Shown: positions 36,181-45,944 of the stretch, one piece after another
How the letters are laid out: every line of letters starts with the position of its first letter
Numbering within the stretch: position 1 is the stretch's first letter
Assembly: GCF_016811105.1 (NCBI RefSeq)
Contig: NZ_JAFBGM010000001.1
Coordinates: forward strand, 1-64,000
Reading direction: 5' to 3'
Source of the DNA: Aurantibacter crassamenti
Lineage (GTDB): Bacteria > Bacteroidota > Bacteroidia > Flavobacteriales > Flavobacteriaceae
Length of the DNA: 64,000 nt
The notes under the pieces: model-generated
Databases searched by the model: none
Told to the model about the DNA's origin: nothing
The model's input: only the letters and a program-made list of their open reading frames with translations
Translations under genes and position numbers: made by a program

Positions 36181-36627
36181 TTAATCTGTAATCTGTGTAT
36201 CACTAATTGCAACCACTTCTAAATCAAAAGTAAGTTCTTGACCTGCTAAAGGATGATTTCCGTCAATTAAGATACTATCTTCTTTAACCTCAACCACGCG
36301 CAAGTTCATTTCTTGACCTTCTGGAGTAGTAGAAACCAAACCCATACCAACTTCGGGTTTCAAATCTTCAGGAAGTTGTGTTTTTTCTACTTCTTTTATT
36401 AAATCCTCAACAACATCACCATAAGCTTCTTCTTTAGCAATTGTTATGGTCTTTTTCTCATTTAACTTCATATCAATTAACCCTTTCTCAAAACCAGGTA
36501 TCAACTGTCCTTGTCCCAAAGTAAACTCTAGCGGTTCTTTTCCTTCAGAACTATCAAAAACTTGTCCGTCAGATAACTTTCCTGTGTAATTTACTTTAAC
36601 AGTGTTGTTCTCTTTAACTTGATTCAT
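36181..36627 (-). CDS. SlyD-like FKBP peptidyl-prolyl isomerase
   Basis: The 148-residue cytoplasmic protein has an FKBP fold with an inserted chaperone flap. The FKBP part shows VKVNYTGKLSDGQVFDSS, LEFTLGQGQLIPGFEKGL and the returning GNHPLAGQELTFDLEVV. The insert-in-flap lies at about residues 72-120. The histidine/cysteine-rich metal-binding tail of E. coli SlyD is absent, as is usual in this phylum, so nickel delivery is unlikely. It should speed prolyl isomerisation and prevent aggregation. It is transcribed alone. Confidence 0.92.
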   Translation of the reverse strand: MNQVKENNTVKVNYTGKLSDGQVFDSSEGKEPLEFTLGQGQLIPGFEKGLIDMKLNEKKTITIAKEEAYGDVVEDLIKEVEKTQLPEDLKPEVGMGLVSTTPEGQEMNLRVVEVKEDSILIDGNHPLAGQELTFDLEVVAISDTQITD

Positions 36628-37086
36628 ACTGTACTTTTATTATTAAAAACATTCTTAGCATAATTTTTACGCTGCAAATACTTTAGATTAAACTTATACT
36701 ACAAGTAGCCGCCAAAATCAAGCCATAAGACCAAAAAGGGTGAACCAATCTGCACAAACCGACAAAAATGTTAAGTGTAACTCTGTAAAAATACCTTGTA
36801 CCCCTTTATCGGTAGTAAAGCACAACTTTATAAGATTACTTAAAATAGTCTTGATAAAAAATCAATAGAGTCGGTAAATATGTCAGTCATGGCAATAAAA
36901 ATATAACTACAAGTCGTTAAAACAACATTTGTTGGTGTTTATGTTCATCTACTTTTAACTATTACTTCCAAAGTTTTACCCATGGAATTTAAATGCGGTA
37001 AACAGCATTTTTGTATTTACTTTTAATTGTTAGTAACCACTATTTGTATCGACAAATAAAAACTAATAGTGTACAACACTCAAATT
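36628..37086. other. Divergent intergenic region FKBP / DsbA-like
   Basis: The 459-base gap has no gene. It must hold promoters for both flanking genes, but no full TTTG-N20-TAnnTTTG match was found on either strand. The segment catttttgtatttac at about 37008-37022 and the aattgttagtaacc motif at 37026-37039 are the only notable stretches. Confidence 0.4.
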
Positions 37087-37734
37087 ATGAAAGAGAAATT
37101 AAAAATAGATATCGTTTCAGATGTAGTTTGCCCATGGTGTACTATTGGCTATAAACGTCTAGAGAAAGCAATAACAGAACTTGGCATACAAGAACAAGTA
37201 GAGATAGAATGGCAGCCATTTGAGTTAAACCCTAATATGCCTGCTGAAGGTCAAAACGTACAAGAACATATTGCAGAAAAATATGGTTCAACTTTAGAAC
37301 AACAAAAAGCATCACAAGAACAAATGGCTGAAGCTGGCGAAGAATTAGGTTTCACTTTCGATTATTTTGATGAAATGCGAATGGCAAATACCTTTGATGC
37401 ACATGTACTTCTTGAATACGCAAAAGATTTTGGAAAACAAACCGAATTAAAAATGCGATTGACAGCTTCCTTTTTTAGCGAAAGAAAAGATGTATCTAAA
37501 AGAGCGGTATTAAAACAAGCGTTACTAGATGTAGGTTTAAATGCTGATGAAGCACTAGCTAAATTAGATAATGATGAAGCACGCTATGAAGTAAAAAGCA
37601 AAGAAGGTTATTGGCAAAATCTAGGAGTTACTTCTGTGCCGACTATAGTTTTTAATAGAAAAAGTGCCGTAACAGGTGCACAACCTGTTGATGTATTTAA
37701 AAAAGTATTGTCAGAATTGATTGAAGCATCATAA
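37087..37734 (+). CDS. DsbA/FrnE-like thioredoxin-fold oxidoreductase
   Basis: From ATG 37087 the product is 215 residues; the GTG at 37069 is less likely. It has no signal peptide, so it acts in the cytoplasm. It opens with a thioredoxin strand and the motif VVCPWCTIGYKRL (Cys15-Pro-Trp-Cys18). A helical insert follows, then the cis-proline GVTSVPTIVFN. This is the FrnE/DsbA-like (2-hydroxychromene-2-carboxylate isomerase superfamily) pattern. A cytosolic disulfide oxidoreductase or isomerase role, often linked to oxidative stress, is likely. Confidence 0.9.
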   Translation: MKEKLKIDIVSDVVCPWCTIGYKRLEKAITELGIQEQVEIEWQPFELNPNMPAEGQNVQEHIAEKYGSTLEQQKASQEQMAEAGEELGFTFDYFDEMRMANTFDAHVLLEYAKDFGKQTELKMRLTASFFSERKDVSKRAVLKQALLDVGLNADEALAKLDNDEARYEVKSKEGYWQNLGVTSVPTIVFNRKSAVTGAQPVDVFKKVLSELIEAS

Positions 37735-37926
37735 AGACTATTCAAATTGTTTTAGGCTCAATTTAATACGGCATACGTTAACCTTTGTTTATTGAATGTT
37801 TTAAGAGTTTGTGGTAAACGCAATGCACCAGTAACATATTACATATATTTACAAGTGCGTTGGGTAAATACCTAAAGTGTATACGTCATTCAATCAATTT
37901 ATGGCGGTACTATCGAAAATCTACTT

Positions 37927-38913
37927 ATGAAATTAGAGCCAATTAAGACTTCAGGTAAATCACAAAAGATAAAAACAAGACTACATGCACGTAATAAAAA
38001 TCGAGAACAATATGATTTAAGTGCGCTAATCAAGGTTTGTCCTGAATTAAAAAATCACTTAAAACCTAATAAGCTTGGTGTTGATTCTGTAGATTTTTCT
38101 AGTCCTGTTGCGGTAAAACTTTTAAATAAGTCGATACTAAATCATTATTACGGCATAAAGAAATGGGATTTTCCTGATGAAAATTTATGTCCACCCATCC
38201 CTGGAAGAGCTGATTACGTACATCATATTGCCGATTTATTAGGTAAAAATAATTTAGAAACTATACCCACCGGAGATACAATAACATGTCTTGATGTTGG
38301 CGTAGGTGCTAGCTGTATTTATCCGATTATTGGCGTTACAGAATATGGCTGGCGATTTATTGGCTCTGATGTTGATTCAGAATCTATTGCGTCGGCAAAG
38401 CAAATTGTCAATTCTAACCCACTACTAGAAGGTAAAGTTGATTGTCGATTACAAAAAAATTCAAGAGATTTTTTTTACGGCATACTAAAGGTCGAAGATA
38501 AAATTGATATTGTCATCAGTAATCCTCCTTTTCATTCTTCCATTGAAGAAGCACAAAAAGGAACGCGCAGAAAAATAAAAAATCTATCGGGTAAAAAAGT
38601 AAAAACACCCGAACTCAATTTTAGTGGTATAAGCACTGAGCTCATATATAAAGGTGGAGAATCTAAATTTATCCAGGACATGGTTTGGGAGAGTAGAAAG
38701 TTCGCTAAAAACTGTTACTGGTTTTCAACCTTAGTTTCTAAAGAATCAAATCTTAAAGGCATTCGTAAAGTATTAGAAAAGGTTGAAGCGAATCAGATAA
38801 AAACTATCCCCATGGGAACCGGTAATAAATCGAGTCGAATTGTAGCTTGGACATTTCTTTCTCCTGAAGAACAAAAAGAGTGGAGAGAAACGAGATGGAA
38901 AACACCTTCTTAG
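37927..38913 (+). CDS. rlmF: 23S rRNA (adenine-1618-N6)-methyltransferase
   Basis: The 328-residue protein matches RlmF (YbiN). It has an N-terminal basic segment (LHARNKNREQYDLSALIKV) and PIPGRADYVHHIADLL. The SAM-binding CLDVGVGASCIYPIIG follows, with GSDVD and the catalytic SNPPFHSS. The C-terminal part has WFSTLVSKESNL and GNKSSRIVAWTFL. It methylates the exocyclic amine of adenine 1618 (E. coli numbering) in 23S rRNA. Length is normal for the family. It is probably a single-gene unit. Confidence 0.95.
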   Translation: MKLEPIKTSGKSQKIKTRLHARNKNREQYDLSALIKVCPELKNHLKPNKLGVDSVDFSSPVAVKLLNKSILNHYYGIKKWDFPDENLCPPIPGRADYVHHIADLLGKNNLETIPTGDTITCLDVGVGASCIYPIIGVTEYGWRFIGSDVDSESIASAKQIVNSNPLLEGKVDCRLQKNSRDFFYGILKVEDKIDIVISNPPFHSSIEEAQKGTRRKIKNLSGKKVKTPELNFSGISTELIYKGGESKFIQDMVWESRKFAKNCYWFSTLVSKESNLKGIRKVLEKVEANQIKTIPMGTGNKSSRIVAWTFLSPEEQKEWRETRWKTPS

Positions 38914-39052
38914 CATTTAGTACAAAAAAAACTATTTATCAATTAAGCCATTGCTGAGGCAAAACAAAATGATTATCTTCTAAAGATTAATTTCCTTTAA
39001 CTATTCTAGAAAAAGAATAAAAAACAACTATAAACTAAATAGTACTTAAAAA

Positions 39053-40480
39053 ATGAGACTACTATTAACAGGTGCTTCTGGGTATATCGGTAAGAGGCTG
39101 CTTCCTGTTTTAGTAGATAATGGTCATGAAGTTATTTGTTGTGTTAGAGATCGGAAAAGATTTAATCCTCCAGAATCATTAAAATCAAAAATAAAAATAA
39201 TTGAAGTTGACTTACTTGATAAAGCATCACTGGAAAATATTCCTAATAATATTGATGGTGCTTTTTATTTAGTTCATTCGATGTCTACATCTGGTGATTA
39301 TCAAAAACTAGAGCAAGAGTCTGCAAATAATTTTAGAATTGCTCTAGATAAAACTAAGGTTCAACATGTTGTTTATTTAAGTGGAATAATCAATGAATCA
39401 GAATTATCAAAACATCTAACCTCTAGAAAAAATGTTGAAACGGAATTGGGTAAGGGTAAATACAATTTTACAACTTTAAGAGCTGGAATAATCATTGGTT
39501 CAGGAAGCGCTTCTTTTGAAATAATGCGAGATTTAGTAGAGAAGCTACCCATAATGATTACGCCCAAATGGCTAAAAACCAGATGCCAACCTATAGGTAT
39601 ATCAGATGTAATTCAGTTTCTTTCCAAAACCATGTTGAATACAAAAACATTTAACCAAGATTTTGATATTGGCGGTCCTGATATATTATCATATAAAGAC
39701 ATGCTCTTAAAATTAGGGCGAATACGAAACTTAAAACGCTTCATTTACATTGTCCCGGTAATGACCCCAAAACTTTCTTCATACTGGTTATATTTTGTTA
39801 CTTCTACATCGTACAAACTTGCTGTTGCACTTGTAAATAGCATGAAAATAGAAGTCGTATGCCGAAATAATGACATAAATAAAATATTAGAACTAACACC
39901 AATAAATTACCAACTTTCAGTAGAAAGAGCGTTTAGTAAAATTGAACGAAACGAAGTAGTATCAAGTTGGAAAGATGCATTTATCAGCAGCGGTTCAAAT
40001 TATAATATATCTGACTTTATTCAAGTGCCCACTTATGGTTGTTTTACAGATGTTAGAGCAAAAAAAGTAGTCAACCGTGAAGATTGTATCAATAAAATTT
40101 GGAGTATAGGAGGTGAAAACGGGTGGTATTTTGGAAATTGGCTGTGGCAAATTAGAGGCTATTTTGATAAATTTGCCGGCGGCGTTGGATTACGAAGAGG
40201 GCGTACTTCTGAAAATTCTTTAAACGCAGGAGATGCATTAGATTTTTGGAGAGTTTTATATGCCGATAATAATGAAGGACGCTTACTACTATATGCTGAA
40301 ATGAAGTTACCTGGTGATGCTTGGCTAGAATTTAGAATTGTAAATGACAAATTGATTCAAACAGCTACGTTTAGGCCATTAGGTTTAACAGGAAGATTGT
40401 ATTGGTATGCAGTGCTACCCTTTCATGGACTTATTTTCAATGGAATGATAAAAAAATTAACCAAACAGAATAAGGTTTAA
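39053..40480 (+). CDS. SDR-type NAD(P)-binding protein with DUF2867 domain
   Basis: The 475-residue cytoplasmic protein starts with a Rossmann domain (LLLTGASGYIGKRLLPVL with the GxxGxxG dinucleotide loop, about 1-260). It continues with a DUF2867 domain (WSIGGENGWYFGNWLWQIRG, LRRGRTSENSLNAGDALDFW, about 345-470). This two-domain layout is widespread in Bacteroidota and distant bacteria, but the reaction is unknown. Lipid or quinone modification has been considered for relatives. The extended SDR part keeps GGPDILSYKDM. There is no close operon partner. Confidence 0.88.
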   Translation: MRLLLTGASGYIGKRLLPVLVDNGHEVICCVRDRKRFNPPESLKSKIKIIEVDLLDKASLENIPNNIDGAFYLVHSMSTSGDYQKLEQESANNFRIALDKTKVQHVVYLSGIINESELSKHLTSRKNVETELGKGKYNFTTLRAGIIIGSGSASFEIMRDLVEKLPIMITPKWLKTRCQPIGISDVIQFLSKTMLNTKTFNQDFDIGGPDILSYKDMLLKLGRIRNLKRFIYIVPVMTPKLSSYWLYFVTSTSYKLAVALVNSMKIEVVCRNNDINKILELTPINYQLSVERAFSKIERNEVVSSWKDAFISSGSNYNISDFIQVPTYGCFTDVRAKKVVNREDCINKIWSIGGENGWYFGNWLWQIRGYFDKFAGGVGLRRGRTSENSLNAGDALDFWRVLYADNNEGRLLLYAEMKLPGDAWLEFRIVNDKLIQTATFRPLGLTGRLYWYAVLPFHGLIFNGMIKKLTKQNKV

Positions 40481-40538
40481 AGTAAAAAAAAATCGTTGTC
40501 TACCTAACAAATAAAATTTTCAACAGACTTTTAGGATA

Positions 40539-41840
40539 ATGAGGAACAGCATACTACAAAACAAATTAGTTTTCATCTTTTTAATTGCAATTTTAAATAT
40601 CGTACAAAGTCAAGATCAGAACCTAGTTTTTGGTCAACAAGAACGATTACAACAATACGCAGGTAATTGGGTAAGTACGGTACATGCTGATACTGATAGT
40701 ATTGCAGCTACCCCTCAAATTCGAATGAGCTGCATACCTAAACTTGACCAAAAATCATTAGTTGTTGATGTGAAACAATACGATGAAAAGGAAGAAGTTT
40801 ATAAGTCCATTCTTGTTGAAATGATTAGTCACGATGTTAAGTCAGATTCTATTCGTGCTTATGGCCAAAATAAGGCAGGAGAGCTCTTTATTGGCAAAGG
40901 CTATTTTAATACTAACAATAAATGGGAAATGCAAGACTATGACTTTTATGGTAACAAAACCATGCGAGTAACTTTTGATTTTCTAAGTTTCACTGAAGTA
41001 CTTTTAGAAGGTTTTGATAATGCTAATAAAAGTTTATGGAAAACTCGTTATATAAAACAAAATCCGAAAGATAAAAATATTGGTATACAATTGGTTTCGG
41101 TACATAAAGATATGCAGAATGCACCCAAAGAAACAATAAAGCAGTTGGGCCGAATGGGCTATAGTTTTGTTGAAACATTTGTGTATTCAAACGGTGGGTT
41201 TTATGATATGCAACCTACCGAGTTCAGAAAGGTAGTTGAACAATCAGGCATGCAATTTTTGGGTTCAATGACATTCTATGATTTACCTAAAAAAAGCGAT
41301 TGGTCAACGGCCATGAATTGGTGGCAGAAGTGCATTGAAGATCATAAAAAAGCAGGAATTTTATACCTATCAACTTCTAATAATCAGATAAAAAAAATAA
41401 AAACCAAAGAAGAACTTCAAAAGTATTGTGATTACTATAATGCAATAGGAAAATTGTGTAAAGAAAATGGGTTGAAATTTATTTTTCACAACCATGCAGA
41501 TGAATTTCTAACAATTGATGGTGTTAGAGTTTATGATTATTTTCTTGAGCACATCAATCCTGAATACGTATTTTTTCAATCAGATTTGTATTGGATGCAT
41601 GTTGGAGGGGTAAATCCCATAGACTACTTTAAAAAACATCCGCAACGGTTTATAAGTTGGCATGTTAAAGATTATAAAGAATTAGGCCAAAGTGGTAAAA
41701 TTGATTTTAAAGAAATATTCAAATACAGTGAACAGGCAGGTTTACAATATAATGTTGGGGAGGTTGAAGCGTACAGTTATCCGCCCTTATACAGTGTAGG
41801 TTTAGCATGGGAATACATGTACAACGAGCTGTTAAAATAG
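40539..41840 (+). CDS. Secreted sugar phosphate isomerase/epimerase-like TIM barrel
   Basis: The 433-residue protein has a signal peptide (IFLIAILNIVQSQ). Residues about 30-175 form an extra beta-rich module (ENWVS-like GNWVSTVHADTDS, FYGNKTMRVTFDFL). Residues about 185-433 form a xylose-isomerase-like (AP endonuclease 2 superfamily) barrel. It has KFIFHNHADEF, FFQSDLYWMHVGG and SWHVKDYKEL, supplying the usual Glu/Asp/His metal site. Such secreted proteins accompany sugar-acid metabolism in Bacteroidota, but no substrate can be assigned. It is co-oriented with its neighbours and has no overlap. Confidence 0.85.
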   Translation: MRNSILQNKLVFIFLIAILNIVQSQDQNLVFGQQERLQQYAGNWVSTVHADTDSIAATPQIRMSCIPKLDQKSLVVDVKQYDEKEEVYKSILVEMISHDVKSDSIRAYGQNKAGELFIGKGYFNTNNKWEMQDYDFYGNKTMRVTFDFLSFTEVLLEGFDNANKSLWKTRYIKQNPKDKNIGIQLVSVHKDMQNAPKETIKQLGRMGYSFVETFVYSNGGFYDMQPTEFRKVVEQSGMQFLGSMTFYDLPKKSDWSTAMNWWQKCIEDHKKAGILYLSTSNNQIKKIKTKEELQKYCDYYNAIGKLCKENGLKFIFHNHADEFLTIDGVRVYDYFLEHINPEYVFFQSDLYWMHVGGVNPIDYFKKHPQRFISWHVKDYKELGQSGKIDFKEIFKYSEQAGLQYNVGEVEAYSYPPLYSVGLAWEYMYNELLK

Positions 41841-41952
41841 CTAAAAGTTAAACTTCGCATACATTTTACAGTCATTTCTTCATAAAAAAAGCCTCCATTA
41901 ACAACAGATAATCAACACATTAAAAATTCTTATTTAGATTTATTATAAATAG

Positions 41953-41984
41953 TTTGGTAAAATCGATAGTCTGAGATATTTTTG
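41953..41984 (+). promoter_or_regulatory. Bacteroidota-type promoter of the iron-uptake pair
   Basis: TTTG (41953-41956) and TATTTTTG (41977-41984) are 20 bases apart, matching the phylum consensus TTTG-N19/20-TAnnTTTG. The -7 element lies about 40 bases before the receptor ATG. This is the best promoter match I found in the window. No Fur box was recognised by eye. Confidence 0.7.
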
Positions 41985-42024
41985 TCAAAAATTCACTATT
42001 TATATTAAGTCCAAATAAAGACTA

Positions 42025-44448
42025 ATGAAAAAACTTATACCAATCCTCACCATATTTTTATTCACCACCATAGCCTATTCCCAAAACGCAACCGTAAACG
42101 GCACTGTTACCGATAACGATCAAACACCTTTATTCGGTGTAAACATATATCTTAAAAACACAACACTAGGTACCCAAACAAACGAAAATGGAGTATTTGA
42201 AATCGCCAACGTATCAAATGGAACCTATACCGCTTCAATTTCATATTTAGGGTTTAAAACAAAAGAAATTTCTTTTACAATTTCAGGAAATCAAAATATA
42301 ACTTTAGATAAAGTTGTCCTTTATGAAGGAAACGAAATTTTAAATGAAGTCATTGTAGAAGGAGAACGCATCAATAAATTTTCAAGAAAACAGACTGCCT
42401 ATGTTTCTAAACTTCCATTAAAGGATATAGAAAATACACAAGTATATAGCACCGTAACAACAGAACTTTTAAAATCGCAATTAGTTACCAATTTTGATGA
42501 TGCACTAAAAAATGCAACCGGAGTTGAGAATTTATGGTCATCAACAGGTCGTGGTGGTGATGGAGCAGGGTACTATTCACTTCGTGGTTTTTCTGTGCAA
42601 CCGCAATTGGTAAATGGCTTGCCAGGTTTAACTAACGGAACTATTAATCCAGCCAACATTGAACGTATTGAAGTTTTAAAAGGCCCTTCTGCAACGTTGT
42701 TTGGTAATGCGGTTAGTTCGTATGGCGGACTCATAAATGTGGTTACAAAAAAACCATATGTAGGTACCGGTGGTGAATTAGCATTCACTTCAGGAACCTA
42801 TGGCTTAAATCAAATTATTGGAGATTTCAATTTACCAATAAGCAAAAAAGACAATTTATATTTTAGATTAAACACCGCTTATACAACGGAGCAAAGTTTT
42901 CAAGATGCCGGTTTTAGAAAGTCATTTTTTGTAGCTCCTTCCCTATCCTATAAAGTCAATAACAAATTATCGTTTTCTTTCTACGGAGAAATAACACAAG
43001 CAGAACAAACAAACCCAACCTTTTTATTTTTAAACAGGGCGGCTCCATCCGTGGCATCTAATATGGATGAATTGGGCTACAACAATAAGCTGTCATTCAC
43101 TAGTAATGACTTGGCATTACAAAACCCGACCCAGAATTATAGAGTTGAAATGGATTACAAATTGTCAGACACTTGGCAATCACAAAGTTTAGTTTCAAAA
43201 AGCTCTACCTCAACAACAGGTTATTACACGTACTTATATGATTATGGAATTTTAGGAGGTAATACTTTTTCACGGTATTTAAACAAACAAAATGCAAACA
43301 CACAAACTACCGATATACAGCAGAATTTCATAGGCGATTTTAAAATTGCTTCTTTACGAAACAGAGTAGTTATTGGTGCAGATTATTTTAATCAAACATC
43401 AACAGATAATAGCACTGGCTATGCTTTTTATGGCAACATAACTGCTGATGGTGGGGCCAATGGAGATAACCCATTTACGGCAGATGTAGAAACAGATGCC
43501 TACCCACTTTCAACCTCAGGTGTAGATGCTGTTTTGGCATCGCAAGGCGTGAATAACGTTAAGTCTAAATTCCATATTTTTAGTTTATATGCCTCTGATG
43601 TACTTAACATTACTGAAAATTTTTCAGCTATGGTAGGTTTACGCTTAGACCACTTTGATAATGAAGGTGATTTAAATAATCTAGATGACGATTACAATCA
43701 AACTACGCTTTCACCAAAATTTGGCTTATTGTATCAACCAATTAAAGACAAGTTAACCGTTTTTGGAAACTATCAGAACGGATTTACAAATGTTGCTCCG
43801 CAACTTGTAGGTGACCCAAATAACGGACTTCAAAGTTTGCAAACTTTTGACCCAGAACAAGCCAATCAATTAGAGTTCGGTATTAAGACCAACCTTTTCA
43901 ATAATAGATTGAATGCTACGATTAGTTATTATGACATTAAAGTAAAAGACCGTGTAATTACAGACCCATCATCTCCATTTAACAAAATACAAGGTGGTGA
44001 AGTTGTGAGTAAAGGTTTTGAAATTGAGATAAATGCAAACCCATTAAGAGGCTTAAACATTAGAGCAGGTTATAGTAATAATGATAGTGAAACTGTAGAA
44101 TCTGACAACGCAGAAATCTTAAACAGAAGGCCACTAGAAGCAGGACCAGAATCGCTATACAACCTTTGGGCAAATTATGAATTTCAAGAAGGTAGTTTAG
44201 ATGGTTTCGGACTTGGTTTCGGATTTAACGGAGCAAGCGAACGATTTGCAATAAACTATGCATCAACAGGTGAATTTATTTTTCCAAGTTATACCATTGC
44301 CAATGCATCCGTTTTCTACCAAGCAAATAAATATCGAATTGGTTTAAAACTTAATAATGCTTTTAACAAGGAATATTATAAAGGTTGGACCACCATTAAT
44401 CCGCAAACACCAAGATCATTATTAGCAACTATTTCATATCAATTCTAA
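42025..44448 (+). CDS. TonB-dependent siderophore receptor
   Basis: The 807-residue receptor has a signal peptide (ILTIFLFTTIAYSQ). A CarboxypepD_reg-like domain spans about 22-100 (NATVNGTVTDNDQTPLFGVN, GTYTASISYLGFKTKE). The plug spans about 135-245 (NLWSSTGRGGDGAGYYSLRG, IERIEVLKGPSATLFGNAVSSYGG). A FhuA/FepA-type barrel ends in RSLLATISYQF. The pattern LKGPSATLFG and the following PepSY gene point to ferric-siderophore import. A promoter lies at 41,953-41,984. Confidence 0.93.
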   Translation: MKKLIPILTIFLFTTIAYSQNATVNGTVTDNDQTPLFGVNIYLKNTTLGTQTNENGVFEIANVSNGTYTASISYLGFKTKEISFTISGNQNITLDKVVLYEGNEILNEVIVEGERINKFSRKQTAYVSKLPLKDIENTQVYSTVTTELLKSQLVTNFDDALKNATGVENLWSSTGRGGDGAGYYSLRGFSVQPQLVNGLPGLTNGTINPANIERIEVLKGPSATLFGNAVSSYGGLINVVTKKPYVGTGGELAFTSGTYGLNQIIGDFNLPISKKDNLYFRLNTAYTTEQSFQDAGFRKSFFVAPSLSYKVNNKLSFSFYGEITQAEQTNPTFLFLNRAAPSVASNMDELGYNNKLSFTSNDLALQNPTQNYRVEMDYKLSDTWQSQSLVSKSSTSTTGYYTYLYDYGILGGNTFSRYLNKQNANTQTTDIQQNFIGDFKIASLRNRVVIGADYFNQTSTDNSTGYAFYGNITADGGANGDNPFTADVETDAYPLSTSGVDAVLASQGVNNVKSKFHIFSLYASDVLNITENFSAMVGLRLDHFDNEGDLNNLDDDYNQTTLSPKFGLLYQPIKDKLTVFGNYQNGFTNVAPQLVGDPNNGLQSLQTFDPEQANQLEFGIKTNLFNNRLNATISYYDIKVKDRVITDPSSPFNKIQGGEVVSKGFEIEINANPLRGLNIRAGYSNNDSETVESDNAEILNRRPLEAGPESLYNLWANYEFQEGSLDGFGLGFGFNGASERFAINYASTGEFIFPSYTIANASVFYQANKYRIGLKLNNAFNKEYYKGWTTINPQTPRSLLATISYQF

Positions 44449-44467
44449 TAGTACAGGTATAAACAGG

Positions 44468-44497
44468 GCAACTTTTTTGAGTTGCACTTTTTTAATT
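44468..44497 (+). terminator. Weak terminator between receptor and PepSY genes
   Basis: Stem GCAACT (44468-44473) / AGTTGC (44480-44485) with loop TTTTTG is followed by ACTTTTTTTAATTTTT. It ends only a few bases before the PepSY start at 44,505, so it may attenuate read-through and set the ratio of receptor to reductase-like protein rather than end the unit. Confidence 0.55.
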
Positions 44498-44504
44498 TTT
44501 AGCA

Positions 44505-45644
44505 ATGACATCAAAAAAAATAATACTTCAGTTACATAAAATTTTAGGCCTTACCACAGGTATTGTTGTATTTATTGTTGCAATTACAGGTTGTTGTTGG
44601 GCATTTAGAGAAGAAATTGAAAGCCTCTATGATGATTATAAAAAAGTTACCCCACAGAACAGTCCTATTCTAACACCTACCAGAGCAAAAGAGCTTGCCA
44701 AGGAAGTTTTTCCAGATAACCATGTGCATGGTACCTTATTCAAAAAAGCAGATGATGCTATAGAAGTTATTTTTTATGATCCAGATCCTGAATTTTATCA
44801 AAGTGTTTTTTTAAATCCGTATTCAGGAGAAGTAATTGAAGTAGTCGACCATTTCACAGGTTTTTTTGCATTTATACTCAAAGGTCATATGCGCCTTTGG
44901 TTACCCAAAGAAATAGGAGAACAAGTGGTTGGCGCGTCTATCTTAATATTTATTTTAATCATCATTTCAGGTTTTATTTTATGGCTACCTAAAAAGCGGA
45001 AAAACATTAAGCAACGTTTAAAATTTGATTGGAAAAAAACCACACGTTGGAAACGTAAAAACTTTGATTTACATACCATAATTGGATTTTACATTTGCTC
45101 GCTCGCTTTAATTTTAGCCTTTACTGGCTCAGTAATGTCATACAATTGGCTAAAGTATGTAGTTTATAAATCTACTGGTGGTGAAAAGGAGGCACAATTT
45201 ATCATTCCAGAAAATACAAGTGAAAAAGGTGAGAATAGTGATATCATGCCAATGGATTTGTTGATTACAAAATTAATGGCAGAATCGCCAGAAGCAAAAA
45301 GTTTTGAATTACATTACCCTACCTCAGAAGATCAAAGTATTTACGTAGAAGTAGCAAACAGTGAAGGTTTATATTATGATTCTGATTTTCGCTTTTTTGA
45401 CCAAAACACTTTAGAAGAAATAGAAACTCCAGGTATTTACGGAAAATATGAAGACGCCAAAGTAGCTGATAAAATATTACGCATGAACTATGACATTCAT
45501 GTAGGGGCAATTGGTGGTATCGCTGGTAAAATAATTGCATTTTTAATTAGTTTACTAACCGCAACTTTGCCAGTTACAGGGGTAGCACTATGGTACGGTC
45601 GGAATTATAAAAAGCAAAAAGCATTAAAAAAGGTAATGGCATAG
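44505..45644 (+). CDS. PepSY-associated membrane protein (iron-uptake partner)
   Basis: The 379-residue inner-membrane protein has four hydrophobic segments: about residues 12-34 (ILGLTTGIVVFIVAITGCCW), 145-165, 195-220 (HTIIGFYICSLALILAFTGS) and 345-370. The first and second pairs enclose PepSY-type periplasmic loops, with HGTLFKKADDAIEVIFY and the return of HMRLWLPKEIGE. Histidines near the helices (LHKILG, KGHMRLW, DLHTIIGF, YDIHVG) resemble haem ligands of PepSY_TM proteins, which may reduce ferric siderophores. It follows the siderophore receptor. Confidence 0.9.
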   Translation: MTSKKIILQLHKILGLTTGIVVFIVAITGCCWAFREEIESLYDDYKKVTPQNSPILTPTRAKELAKEVFPDNHVHGTLFKKADDAIEVIFYDPDPEFYQSVFLNPYSGEVIEVVDHFTGFFAFILKGHMRLWLPKEIGEQVVGASILIFILIIISGFILWLPKKRKNIKQRLKFDWKKTTRWKRKNFDLHTIIGFYICSLALILAFTGSVMSYNWLKYVVYKSTGGEKEAQFIIPENTSEKGENSDIMPMDLLITKLMAESPEAKSFELHYPTSEDQSIYVEVANSEGLYYDSDFRFFDQNTLEEIETPGIYGKYEDAKVADKILRMNYDIHVGAIGGIAGKIIAFLISLLTATLPVTGVALWYGRNYKKQKALKKVMA

Positions 45645-45944
45645 TTCGCTAACACTACCTAGACTAGGTAATTTAAGCTCATTAGTTTTATAAATAAGAA
45701 TCCCAAATTCTACACAGAGTCCGCAAAAATTAAGCAAACATCATAGCGATAAAAACCAATAAACATTGTTTTAATTTGGTTATATTTATAGTAGAAAATA
45801 CGCATTGAAAATTAATTTGCGCCACGTTGGTTATATATAAAAATAGCATCGTAGGTCTATCACTCTCCCCCATTGATATCTTGAATATAATTTACTGAGA
45901 ATTCGCAATAAACTTTTTACAACAATTCATTTAAAAGATTGATT
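45645..45944. other. Intergenic region, no gene seen
   Basis: The 300-base AT-rich stretch holds no accepted open frame. The ttggttatatttatagtag at 45,776-45,794 and the catcgtaggtctatc stretch are not clear promoter matches. Nothing else can be supported. Confidence 0.35.
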